Of a DNA stretch of 64,000 nt, positions 22,124 to 33,242 are shown in pieces. Each line of letters starts with the position of its first letter. Within the stretch, counting starts at the first letter, position 1. The position numbers and the translations under genes were made by a program. The notes under the pieces were generated by a model. It saw only the letters and a list, made by a program, of their open reading frames with translations. It was not told where the DNA came from and did not search any database. Location of the stretch: NCBI GenBank assembly GCA_025677835.1, contig JAIXMR010000007.1, positions 372,001 through 436,000 on the forward strand, read 5' to 3'. This DNA comes from Sporodiniella umbellata (taxonomy: Eukaryota; Mucoromycota; Mucoromycetes; Mucorales; Rhizopodaceae).

Positions 22124-22906
22124 TAGGATCCTTCACGTGTAGGTGCGGCTGCCAATCCTTTACTGGATGGAAATCAACTGGATACGATTATTTCTAGAAA
22201 AGATGGTGGCTCAGGTGCAGCGAGAGACTTGAATAAAGTCCATGGTCGAGCTACCGCCATCAAAGGAGAGAGGAATCTTGTACAAGCTTATAAAGAAATT
22301 GGTGCCATGTGCGATTCGATCTCACTTTCCAAGATTGTCAGTGACACAGCCAAACAGCTCTATAAGCGAGTAGAAGACGAAAAACTACTTCGAGGAAAAT
22401 CCAGTGACGCTATCATTGCTGCCTGTATATTCATTGCCTGTCGACAAGAAAAAGTAGGAAGAACGTTTCGAGAGATCTGTGCGCTCACTCGGGTGCCCAA
22501 GAAGGAGATTGGTCGTTGTTGTAAATCGCTACAGATGAAACTGCAGACAAATACAACCATCATGAACTCGGAAGATCTCATGCTTCGTTTCTGTTCAAAC
22601 TTACAGCTCGCCAACTATGTTCAAAAAGCAGGTATCGATCTGGTCAAACGGGTCAAGGAACTCGGCACCTTGGCTGGAAAGTCCCCTATCTCAGTCGCCG
22701 CAGCCTGTATTTACCTCGTCTCCTATCTTTACCGCCAACCAAAAACCACAAGGGAAATCGCCCATGTGGCTGGTGTCTCTGAAGTCACCATCAAAACCGC
22801 CTACAAAACACTTTACGCTGAAAAAGAAAGTCTTTTGGATTTCCATGCGCTCAAACAAAGACCAGGTGGTGAAGAACTCAGTTTGGAAGATTTGGCACTG
22901 CCTTAA
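21709..22906 (+). CDS. SUA7: Transcription initiation factor TFIIB
   Basis: General RNA polymerase II factor that bridges TBP-bound promoters and polymerase. Exons 21709-21951 and 22127-22906 give 340 aa, usual for the family. The N-terminal zinc ribbon is [26 protein letters not shown], followed by the B-reader region ([25 protein letters not shown]). Two cyclin-like repeats follow, with the signatures [25 protein letters not shown] and [14 protein letters not shown]. The 175-base intron ends in a pure (TA)n tract directly before the acceptor AG. The start ATG lies 31 codons before the first zinc cysteine. Confidence 0.97.
22050..22126. repeat. (TA)n/(CATA)n tract reaching the TFIIB splice acceptor
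   Basis: CATGTATACATACACACAT followed by TATATA units ends exactly at the AG acceptor of the TFIIB intron, replacing a normal polypyrimidine tract. Confidence 0.8.
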
Positions 22907-22980
22907 TAAAGAATTATTTCAAGACAAAAAGAAAAAACTCTGTGATGTACAACCGATTATTTATATATATTTATTATTTA

Positions 22981-23189
22981 TAATGTGTGGTCGCTTTACA
23001 AGCAAAAACAAAACAACTGAGGTTCGTCTTGTTTTCGTTATCAATTTTTCTCTGAAGCAAAGCGATTCTAACAGCAACTTCAGAGAGTCAGAGAGGAGTG
23101 TCATGGAATACATGGTTCCATTATGTCCGCCATATGCTGAGCAACCTGTAAACTACAACAGTCCGGTGTTTTTGGTTTGTTTTTATTGA
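22981..23189 (+). pseudogene. Possible SRAP/YedK (HMCES) N-terminal relic
   Basis: Open frame beginning MCGRFTSKNK, identical in its first five residues to the SRAP-family start, where Cys2 becomes the catalytic residue that crosslinks abasic sites. Later the frame reads PVNYNSPVFLV, loosely like the family's YN..P motif, but the domain's later blocks (the MRWGL-type segment and catalytic His) are not found downstream. If real it is a truncated copy; it could also be chance. It sits 74 bases after the TFIIB stop. Confidence 0.25.
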
Positions 23190-24987
23190 TTCGTGTAGCC
23201 TGGAATATCTCACAAATTTCTTTTTGAATAAGTCAATGTTTTACACCAGTCAAAAAAGACTCTTGACTTGCCATTTTATTCTTCAAAGTTGAATATTTTA
23301 TTTAAAAAAAGGACATTATTTCATAGAACAACCCTTTCTTCGCTACTATCACAACTTTTTTTTTTTTTGTTCTAATAACCGCTTGAGTAAAATCAAATAA
23401 CATGTTAAAAAATCACTACCAGACACTCTGCTGTCAGTACTGTTTCTCAAACAGGGATATAGTGATGCAAAAACAAGCCAATATGGTCAAACTAAGGTGC
23501 CAAGAAGAGAGACCGATCAGCCTGGTGAAAACACCAGAAGCGGTTCGGCTTCAAGCGCAAGTGGTAGGACCAGCTAAGATGATCGCTACTGGGTGAAAAA
23601 AAAAAAAAAACTTGGCGTATTCAAAGCGTTACAGCCTTGGAACTGCCAGAGCCAATGATAACTCCAAGGGTACTGATACTACTCTTAGAGACCAAAACAT
23701 CCAGAGCAGTATAAAGTACATACAGAGCTACCAGAAAACGACCATGCATTGTGGATGGGGCTGCTCCATGGTTCGCCCTAATCTATTTTTTTATTATTAT
23801 TATTAAATCAAAAATAGAGCTTGGTCTGTTAAGCGTACTTTAACAACAGCAAAAGTTCTAACATAAAGGGCTGTGAGTTTTAGTATAGTCAGGTAGGTTT
23901 TTTGATTCTCAATTGCATATGCTTTTCAAAAATGGTTGCGGGATCGACGCATCAAGAAACAAAAAACAAATAAGATACGGGTTTTGATCGCCTTCCATTT
24001 TCAAAGCCCTGAGGGGCCTTGTGTGAACGACACTTTCGAGAAACGCTTACAACACACTTTGATGTTACAGAACTTACTTTCCCTCAGAAAGATAACCAAA
24101 ACAGGCTTTAAATTTGCTTGAGTATCATCAGTGTATAGTTAGTCGATGGAACTAACTGCCCCGGATGAGAGAAAAAAAGAAAGAAAAAAAACTACGGGAA
24201 TCGCCTTATAAACTTCATAGAACCACACCTACTGCTGTTTCTGAAGGCCTCAAAACGAATTCCTAAAGTAAATTCAGTTATTTAAGCATCCCTACAGATA
24301 AAAGCACTTTTTGCCGTCAGAGTAAGCTAATGAGTGTGTGCGCATCAATGAAATAGGGTCTTACAGCGCGGTTTAGACCTCAACAAGAGCTATGTCCAAG
24401 GGGGTTTTCTAGACACTTTACTCTTTTTATGGAAAAGCAAGATTGTTCTATACGAAAAAATATCAGCTACTTAAAAGACAATCAAGCATATTTGAAAAAA
24501 AAAAAAAAAAACACTCGTCTCAGCTGGGTAAGCCAGTTTGTCTCCAAAAAAAAAAAACTATACTCATCCAGAATTGAATTCAGTTGGTCTAGAAAAGTAC
24601 AAAACCGTCTCAAGACTACAGGCTGCCCAAAAGTTATTAAACCCGAAGGTGAACTAGCCGAGGTGAACAAAAACTTAATGTATGAACTCTATTGAAAGTA
24701 TCGTTGATCGGTTGATGGATCAAACGACTGTTTTACAGGCCGTCCTATTTAATAAACAATTATATATACGACTTTTTTTTTTTTTTTTTTTTTTGACATT
24801 TGATGCAACAAAGTTTTTCTGAATTTTGCAGCACTCTTTTCTAAAAACATGTGATTCTAAAAAGTGTAATACTTTAATTTCTTTCTTGCGACATCATTTT
24901 GGCAAAAGGGGTATATGAGTGTGCGTTAATAAGGAAGAAAGAGGGGAATGGGGGAATTAATTGAGTGTGTATATAAGGAAAAAAATT
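23190..24987. other. Gene-poor region with degenerate coding-like patches
   Basis: No intact gene. Two patches of lower A/T content (about 23430-23600 and 23615-23790) read as protein-like text on both strands but are broken by stops and an A run; I could not assign a family. A similar patch lies at 24560-24690. These may be decayed copies of a mobile element or gene. Confidence 0.4.
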
Positions 24988-25674
24988 TTAAAGGCGGAAT
25001 TTCTTTTTATAGAGTAAATAAGTAGGAGAGAGCTCATCGTCCTCTATCTCTGTGTGACTCTGGATTGACAGCTTATTGTTGTAGGCAGAAGGTTGGGCTT
25101 CTTTAATCGCTTTGAACGCGCACTGATCATAAAGAGGGGGCGCCCGAGTGGTAAGAGGAGAGAACTGTGAGCTTGTTGAGGAAGAGATGGAAGAAGAGTA
25201 AGAGGACGAACTGGATGTAAACAGTGGTTGGTGTGTTGATTGGGTCATGATTGGTGCTAGTTTCTTGTTTCTTCTTGCAAGTAACGGAGTTTTATCGCCA
25301 CCAGTGGGATATCTCGTCTTTCTCTGCTTGATGGCCCGCATCCATAATTTCATATCAAATTCTGTATCGCATCGAATAATCCATGAGCTTGCATAGTCGT
25401 TCAATGTCAATTGAAATGTGTATTTATAGTCGGTAAACACAGCGTCAATACGGTATATCTTTTTCAGCTCCAACATGTTCAATGGTTCCTCTTCAAACTA
25501 AAACAGCAAAAGGGTTGAGTCTTAATTCATATGGGTTTTATCTGAGCACAACTGTACCTCATTATTGTAGACGCGAATTTCGGTATCAAGTAAAACAAAG
25601 AAATATGATGTCCACTCCTGACACTCAATAGATGATGTGGAAAGCCAGCCAGCAACAGGTAACTGAGTGTTCAT
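24988..25674 (-). CDS. PH-domain protein
   Basis: Probably a phosphoinositide-binding or protein-binding adaptor. Exons 25674-25558 and 25497-24988 give 208 aa. Residues ~5-110 have the shape of a PH domain: VAGWLSTSSIECQEWTSYFFVLLDTEIRVYNNE, then ELKKIYRIDAVF, YTFQLTLNDYASSWIIRCDTEFDMKLWMRAIKQ with the invariant helix Trp. The rest is Ser-rich low complexity (TSSSSSYSSSISSS) ending with an acidic patch and LLYKKKFRL. The start ATG is directly before the first strand. I cannot name an orthologue. Confidence 0.75.
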
Positions 25675-25803
25675 TGAATACAAAAAAGTGGTTTTAGAGG
25701 GAAAATAATAACTAGATAAAAAGTAATCACAAGAAAAAAGGAAAAAAAACCAGAAAAGTGCCTGCTTTTATAGGCTTTTTTTTTTTTTTTGGAACACAGG
25801 AAA

Positions 25804-26338
25804 AAACAATGTTTATTTTTAGTACCAAATACTACCAAGCCCTGCCTGTCTTTTTCTCCTCTGTATCTATTTCCCTCTGTCTATCATACGATCTCCTGTT
25901 ATAAGCTTCAGTAGCTTTCGTTACTTTATACATTTCGTGTGGGGTAACTAAAAAGAACCTTGGTTTATTAAATAAACAATACCCAACCAAAAAAGTCTAA
26001 AGCAAACCTGTATAATGCTTTTCATATCTACTAAACAACAGCTACAATAAAGAAGCGCATACATATATGTGTATATATACATACACAGAGGGATGACAAA
26101 AGCCTGAGTCTGTGTCACACGTCTTCTATCTCCTTCGTTTCGATCGTCTATTGACTTTAAAAGACTATGTGGTACATTGTATTTCCTTTTGTTCAGTCTT
26201 GTGTGTGTGTGTGCGTGCGTGCGTGTATTATAGAGCCATAGGATATATACACCTTTTTTTATCAATTAGACCGAAAAATAGGATTTTTTTTTTCTTTTTT
26301 TTTCCATAGCGTTTAAAGCAATATACATATTCGCTCCA

Positions 26339-26369
<31 letters not shown>

Positions 26370-27231
26370 CGAGCTTATCTAATACCGGCTTTGCTTTCTT
26401 TTGTGAACGCGACAACTACTTTTACCATCCTAATAAATAAAGCCGTACACTCTTTCAGTCAGCCTCTCCATTGACTCTCTCAAAAACACATTCGATGAGC
26501 TCATTGGGTTTCAAAAAAGGAAATCTTTCACTCTACCCGCATTAAAATAGTAAACACGTTTTTTATTGACGTTGTGAGTAAATCGGTCACCGTGATCTTC
26601 TGATGTACCCTCCTCTTCACTTATTTTTCTCTTTCTCCCCAAACATGCTTAATCCGATTATTTCCTAGTCGAGATGAATGCTAATTTAGGCTATAGTAGG
26701 AATTGGGTGTCACTGTTATCTAAATCAAACCATATGCAATTCATTTTTATGCCTTTTTTTGGGTATTAAAAAAGGCATTAAGAAAGGGGGAGAAGAGGAG
26801 GGGATTGGGGAATAGGAGAAAAGGCTCAAACAAAAATAGGGATCGAAAAAAAAAAAAAAAAAAAAAAAAAGTGTAGTGGAAACAATTGTAACCTGAGTTG
26901 AAAAAGACTGTTGGTTTCAAATGATCATAAACAATGAATCAGACAGACTAGCGTCCAAAAATCAGTTATTATCTCAGAAACAAGCAAAAAGAAGCGGGTA
27001 AAGAATGTCAGCTTCTTTACAAGATATTTTAATCAACCGCTTATTTTCATTTTTCTATTCTTTATAATTTGATTGTGTAGAAATATGTACGTACTGTATA
27101 TATATACATATACGTGTACAAAGTATGAGATATTCAATAATGAGGCTTTTCAATGAAAACTATTATAGACTGTAACCATAGAATGAATTGATTAATAAGA
27201 ATATAGCGAAAGCTTCCGTTTTCCATGTGTC
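25804..27231. repeat. 1.43-kb direct repeat, copy 1
   Basis: Almost identical to 30349-31772 in the same orientation, offset 4,545 bases. Differences seen are a 4-base CTGC indel (near 25840), lengths of T and A runs, and a few substitutions (for example AAAAGGCTC versus AAAAGTCTC near 26820). Identity ends abruptly on both sides. It contains (GT)n/(GC)n, (TA)n and T-run tracts. On the minus strand there is a possible spliced frame ending VTPHEMYKVTKATEAYNRRS...; its status is unknown. No terminal inverted repeats, primer-binding site or target duplication were seen. Confidence 0.9.
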
Positions 27232-30200
27232 AGCTACGCACACAAAAAGTAAATATTGAATACGTAATAGAAAAGTTATTCTTTTTATTATTTTTCTATC
27301 ATTGAACCTTTCCATCGCGCAATTAAATAATGAACTGATTTATAATCACTTTGCTGGATTGAAAAAGCTGAGTTGGTCAACCAATGTAGTGAAATAGTCT
27401 TTGAAATGTTTAATGATAGCAATAATACAAAAAAAAACAACTGGCCGCCGCCATCTATGCTATAATTGCTATATGGAAACAGTGATTAGCCTAGTTCATT
27501 TTATTACGTAAAGAGTTGAAAGCGGCCTTTCTTTTATAAATAAGACAAGCTTGGTGTCATGGAAAATTCGTTACTGTTAATAAGACCTATTCTTTTTGTA
27601 CGCGCCTTTGTATTCCCTCAGAGTTTTTTTTTTGGTCAGTCAAGAAAACGAAAAACAAATAGTAACACACTTTAACATGTCATTTGACTTGCCGCAGACT
27701 TTTTCTTTTTTTTAAAGACAATAAAAAGCGTTTAGAACAAGGTTTTCGAAGCCCCGTGAGTTCTATTTTTGACCGCAAGTAGTTACAAATTTATACATAG
27801 GTGACCAACGGCTTTTTATTAAAGTGCTCAGAAAGTGGGACCTTTAAACAATAAAAGTGCAAAAATTTTTGGGGTCTTTGGTCATTTCCCTAAAACCTCT
27901 TTTTTTTTGTATTCATATTATTCACCATACTTTTTTTTATCACTAAAAATCTTTTAATAAAACAGAGAAAACATAATGTTTACCTTTTATACAGTGTTTG
28001 GTAATCAATTGAACACTGAGAGCAACTATTACAATCTTTATGATTTTGTGAGAGGCAATGGTAACAATAGGAGCAATGGGGGAAACCGGTCTTGTGTAAC
28101 TGGTACCTGCAACTGCTTTTCAAAAAAAAAAAAAAAATATACGCAAACAGCTTTTGTAGTGTCATTAATTTTTTAACCTGCATAGTGAGCTGTTTCTTCG
28201 TTTACTGCAATCAATACATGTACGTATATATATATATATTAATCCATTTATCCGCTTCTTTACGGTATGTTTAAAGTACATAGCTAAAATAAACTATGAC
28301 TTCAACGCCAAAAGAAACTGTTTTGTGTACTTTTTTTTTGTTTTAAATAAAAAACGAACAACCTGTTATCAGCAAAATGTGCACTACGTGTATCAGTAGT
28401 TTTGAATTTGCACTGATAGCATCTTATCTTTCTAATATTCTTTAGAGTATCGCTATTATAAGATCGATATACTCAGGAACCTCAAATGCACGATGGCTGT
28501 GTGAGCTTCTTTTTGATATTTACATATTGCTCTACGATAAACTTTTCTACTTTCCTTGTTGAAGAAGACTATAAGTACTCTTAAATTTTTTGAAGACTTT
28601 TTAGCCCTCTGGGAGCTCAAGGTTTGAGTACGTATAAATGAACGCCATCCTTATTTTGTCTGGCTGCACAAACATCTAGAATTGTGTGAAATAACCCCAT
28701 TTACTTTTTTTTTTTTTTTTAGGAAGTATGAAACCAAAAACTTATTGAATGCAGGTCAGTTATAAAAGATGCTTATTTTCACATACACAGGCATATCTGC
28801 AAATATCTGATCGATCGTTTATAAGCCATTTAAGGCTAGCTATAAAAAATCCGAACATTCAATATATAGCCTAAAAAGAGAAAGCGTATATTAATAAAAA
28901 CACTGTTAGTAAAGAATCATCTTTATTCTTCAAGCTTTTCTCAAAGGCATTCTTTTTTTTTTGAGCGAAAAAGAAAAACTCTGTGACTATGAAGGGGATG
29001 TAAAAATCAAAAAGGTGAAAAAAACTTATATATTCAAATCATCTAAAAAAGCTTTTCTACCACTTTTTTTTTGTAATAAAGATCTTGCTTTTTTTTCTTT
29101 TTGAGCAAATCTATATTTGCAATATCGACAATATTATTAGTTGTGCATTAAAAAAAAATACACCAAAGGTTTAGATCGTTGGAGTAATCGAAGTTAACTC
29201 GTTTTAACAACAAGCAATATTTTTTTTTTAAAAAAAAAGCATCGGATATCTGCTTTTTGGTTATTCAAAGTTTAGCTAGCTTTTTTTGAAAAAAAAAAAA
29301 AAAAAAGTTTTAGTGCAACATGCTGAATGTAGTACTTTATGCTTTTGGTCTCCTTCTAGGTATACGTCTTGGGTATATCACACTTTATGTTCCCTAAAGC
29401 TTATTTTTAGATCAATAGTAAGGTATTTTAAAAGACTCCTATAGCAACATTTGAGGGAAAAAAGTTTTTTTTTTTTTTTTGAAGAAAGTACATTTTTGAA
29501 ACTATGTCAGACCTATGAGTTTATGAAAGAAGCTGCATAAAAAAACATAGAATAATACAGATGACTTGAGGATTTTTTTTTTAATTTTTAGAATGGCCAT
29601 TATTTGGTCTTTGGTAACTAATAGATGTTTATACAACATCAGCATACATTGATCTGGTTGCTATCAGGATTTTATATATAAAGAGCTTAGGATGACTAGT
29701 TTTAAATTTTTTAGGGAAACATATGTCGATATTGTTGTTACTAAAAATTCTTTTTATTGCATTTTTTGCTTTAAGTAAGATTTTTTTATACTGCAAAAAG
29801 TATTTCCATACGATTGACAGTAGCTAAATTGCTATGTTAGTTGTTTATTTTTCTTTAATACTATATGATTGTTTCTGAAAGCAGTTTATAGCACATTCTA
29901 AAAAATCAATTTATTTACGCCTTGTGAGTTATCCATGATTTTATAATTTGTCCCTAAACAAGGCTGTATGATTTAAGTTCTGTTATTTAAAAGCATGGTT
30001 CATTTTAGTTTATCGCAAAAACTCCAATATAGAAAAATGTCACCCTTTTAGCCATTTAAGAGTTCTTTAGTAAAGAGATATGATGACGCTGCAGTATGCA
30101 GTTTCTTTTGAGAAAAGTTATTCGAGATAGACATTAAAATAATACAAGCAAAAAAAAAGGGGAAGAGGAGAAATATATTAATGTTTTCAAAGTTCTACTT

Positions 30201-30348
30201 GTCATAGGTGGAAAGTATGCAGCACCTATATTTGTAAATCAAGGCTTTAAAGCGATATCAAACATTCAAAAAAGGAAAGCTTTCCACAAGAAATTTTTGC
30301 AGTTCATTTGTTAAGTGAAATTCACCTAAATCCCATGTTAAATAATAG
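27232..30348. other. 3.1-kb AT-rich segment between the two repeats
   Basis: No gene supported. Short frames only; a Cys-rich frame on the minus strand at about 27980-28130 and a Gly/Asn-rich frame on the plus strand at 27976-28176 are shadows of each other and have no recognised homology. Many T and A runs and short (TA)n tracts (28226-28240). Confidence 0.5.
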
Positions 30349-31772
30349 AAACAATGTTTATTTTTAGTACCAAATACTACCAAGCCCTGCCTGCCTGTCT
30401 TTTTCTCCTCTGTATCTATTTCCCTCTGTCTATCATACGATCTCCTGTTATAAGCTTCAGTAGCTTTCGTTACTTTATACATTTCGTGTGGGGTAACTAA
30501 AAAGAACCTTGGTTTATTAAATAAACAATACCCAACCAAAAAAGTCTAAAGCAAACCTGTATAATGCTTTTCATATCTACTAAACAACAGCTACAATAAA
30601 GAAGCGCATACATATATGTGTATATATACATACACAGAGGGATGACAAAAGCCTGAGTCTGTGTCACACGTCTTCTATCTCCTTCGTTTCGATCGTCTAT
30701 TGACTTTAAAAGACTATGTGGTACATTGTATTTCCTTTTGTTCAGTCTTGTGTGTGTGTGTGCGTGCGTGCGTGTATTATAGAGCCATAGGATATATACA
30801 CCTTTTTTTATCAATTAGACCGAAAAATAGGATTTTTTTTTTCTTTTTTTTTCCATAGCGTTTAAAGCAATATACATATTCGCTCCATCTTTTTTTTTTT
30901 TTTTTTTTTTTTTCGAGCTTATCTAATACCGGCTTTGCTTTCTTTTGTGAACGCGACAACTACTTTTACCATCCTAATAAATAAAGCCGTACACTCTTTC
31001 AGTCAGCCTCTCCATTGACTCTCTCAAAAACACATTCGATGAGCTCATTGGGTTTCAAAAAAGGAAATCTTTCACTCTACCCGCATTAAAATAGTAAACA
31101 CGTTTTTTATTGACGTTGTGAGTAAATCGGTCACCGTGATCTTCTGATGTACCCTCCTCTTCACTTATTTTTCTCTTTCTCCCCAAACATGCTTAATCCG
31201 ATTATTTCCTAGTCGAGATGAATGCTAATTTAGGCTATAGTAGGAATTGGGTGTCACTGTTATCTAAATCAAACCATATGCAATTCATTTTTATGCCTTT
31301 TTTTGGGTATTAAAAAAGGCATTAAGAAAGGGGGAGAAGAGGAGGGGATTGGGGAATAGGAGAAAAGTCTCAAACAAAAATAGGGATCGAAAAAAAAAAA
31401 AAAAAAAAAAAGTGTAGTGGAAACAATTGTAACCTGAGTTGAAAAAGACTGTTGGTTTCAAATGATCATAAACAATGAATCAGACAGACTAGCGTCCAAA
31501 AATCAGTTATTATCTCAGAAACAAGCAAAAAGAAGCGGGTAAAGAATGTCAGCTTCTTTACAAGATATTTTAATCAACCGCTTATTTTCATTTTTCTATT
31601 CTTTATAATTTGATTGTATAGAAATATGTACGTACTGTATATATATACATATACGTGTACAAAGTATGAGATATTCAATAATGAGGCTTTTCAATGAAAA
31701 CTATTATAGACTGTAACCATAGAATGAATTGATTAATAAGAATATAGCGAAAGCTTCCGTTTTCCATGTGTC
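30349..31772. repeat. 1.43-kb direct repeat, copy 2
   Basis: Second copy of the repeat at 25804-27231. The 4-base CTGC insertion here changes the minus-strand frame that ends in copy 1 after ...KKTGRAW, so the frame runs on past the repeat edge in this copy. The right edge decays over the last ~20 bases (GTGTCAGCTACGC versus GTGTCGGCTATACGC). Confidence 0.9.
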
Positions 31773-32187
31773 GGCTATACGCGCAAAAATTGTTATGTTG
31801 GTAACAAGAGCAAAAGAAAAGTCTTTTGTTTTTTATCTCGTCTGTGAGATTCTGACTAGTCTAAATTGACTTTTTTTTCGGTTAACTGAGCTTAACTGGG
31901 TTTTTGGCGAGCCGTAAGCTAAATCGAACGTTATAACAGCCTAGTTAGCGTACACTCTATATAATGATATTAGAACAAAAGGAAGGTAAAAAGAAAATTT
32001 TTTTTTTCTGTTATATGAGAAGTAGAATCTGGTTTCCTTCAAGTAGTGCAAAACGATGGGGGAGGTTACTTTATAGACATGTTTTTAGGTAGTTTTTTTT
32101 CGGATTTTCAACCTAAAGAATGGGACGACTGCAATGACTGCTTCTTATTGTTTTAAACGTCAATCTTGAGATGCCGCCTTTTTTAAC

Positions 32188-32219
<32 letters not shown>

Positions 32220-32307
32220 TAATACTTGCTAAAATTATTAAATTTTTCATTACTTTTTTCTTTACTTTTATTTATTTTTTTCTCTCATATAATTTTATGT
32301 CGATACC
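31773..32307. other. Intergenic, T-rich
   Basis: Nothing recognisable. A T run of about 24 lies at 32188-32211. Confidence 0.5.
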
Positions 32308-32798
32308 ATGGAAACATACAACAACTGCAGTAAAGAAAAGTGAATAAGAAAAAGTCAAAGCAGACTGATTGATCCCTTTTTTTTTTCTGTAAAAAAAGTT
32401 GTAAATAACAACCTGCATACACTCAAAAGGAAACTAGAAGAGGATCCAGCAGAAGAAGTAAAGTCTGTCTTTTGATGAGTTTACCTGTTAATTTATTTTA
32501 GTCTCATTCTTCAAAACGAATGCACTTTAGTCATAAAGAAGCATTATCGCCTATCACAACGACCTTCCAACTATCACCTAATTCTATAGCCAACAGAGCC
32601 AACGATAAATTATCTCGAGAGAGTCTAGAGGAGGATAAGATGATGGTTGATTATGACTCAGTTACAGACGAAGAGGAATCGTTAGAAATGCCTGCTGCAC
32701 CACCACTAAGAAGCTATATTACGATTGTAGACGAGCGTTATGCAGAATACAACTGGAATAATCCGTTTAATGACGAAATGAATTGGAATGATCAATAA
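32308..32798 (+). CDS. Small uncharacterised protein
   Basis: Function unknown. Three exons, 32308-32329, 32399-32457 and 32502-32798, join in phase to 125 aa beginning METYNNC. The N-terminal part carries a basic segment (HTLKRKLEED and SSKRMHF) that could be a nuclear signal. The C-terminal half is acidic (MVDYDSVTDEEESLEMP) and ends with an aromatic-rich patch (YITIVDERYAEYNWNNPF). It is probably mostly disordered. The third exon reads well as protein; the first two are inferred from splice signals. Confidence 0.5.
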
Positions 32799-33149
32799 AG
32801 CCATCTTCTTTTTTATTTTTGTTTCTATGGCTAAAGGTCTATCATCTTCTTTTTTTCTATTTTTTCCATATCATCACTGCATCTGATCTGTCATTTTACC
32901 TCTTTTTTTTTTTTTTTTTGTGTGTGTATGGAGGGAGTTGATTTGACCTATTTGCTATCGGAGGTTGGATACCTAGATATACAAAAAGGAGGCTTTTTCA
33001 AGTCATTTATTGTTTGGTATCCAACAAAATTGAATCGAAACGGGATTATGACGACCAACGAAGTGGCAAAGTAATTCGAATTTAGAAAATAGCAACAAAA
33101 ACAGCAATTAAAAAGAGCCCCTTTATTTTCACTATGAATGCTCGATTTC

Positions 33150-33180
<31 letters not shown>

Positions 33181-33200
33181 TGTGTGCGTTCAATTTTTTT

Positions 33201-33241
<41 letters not shown>
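32799..33241. other. Spacer with A and T runs
   Basis: Holds T runs and, just before the MTO1 start, a 30-base A run followed by a 30-base T run (33149-33231). No gene seen. Confidence 0.6.

Positions 33242-33242
<1 letters not shown>

Noticed and set aside
25804..31772. LTR retrotransposon
   Set aside because: The direct repeats lack a primer-binding site, a polypurine tract and matching flanking duplications, and the 3.1 kb between them has no gag-pol-like frame.
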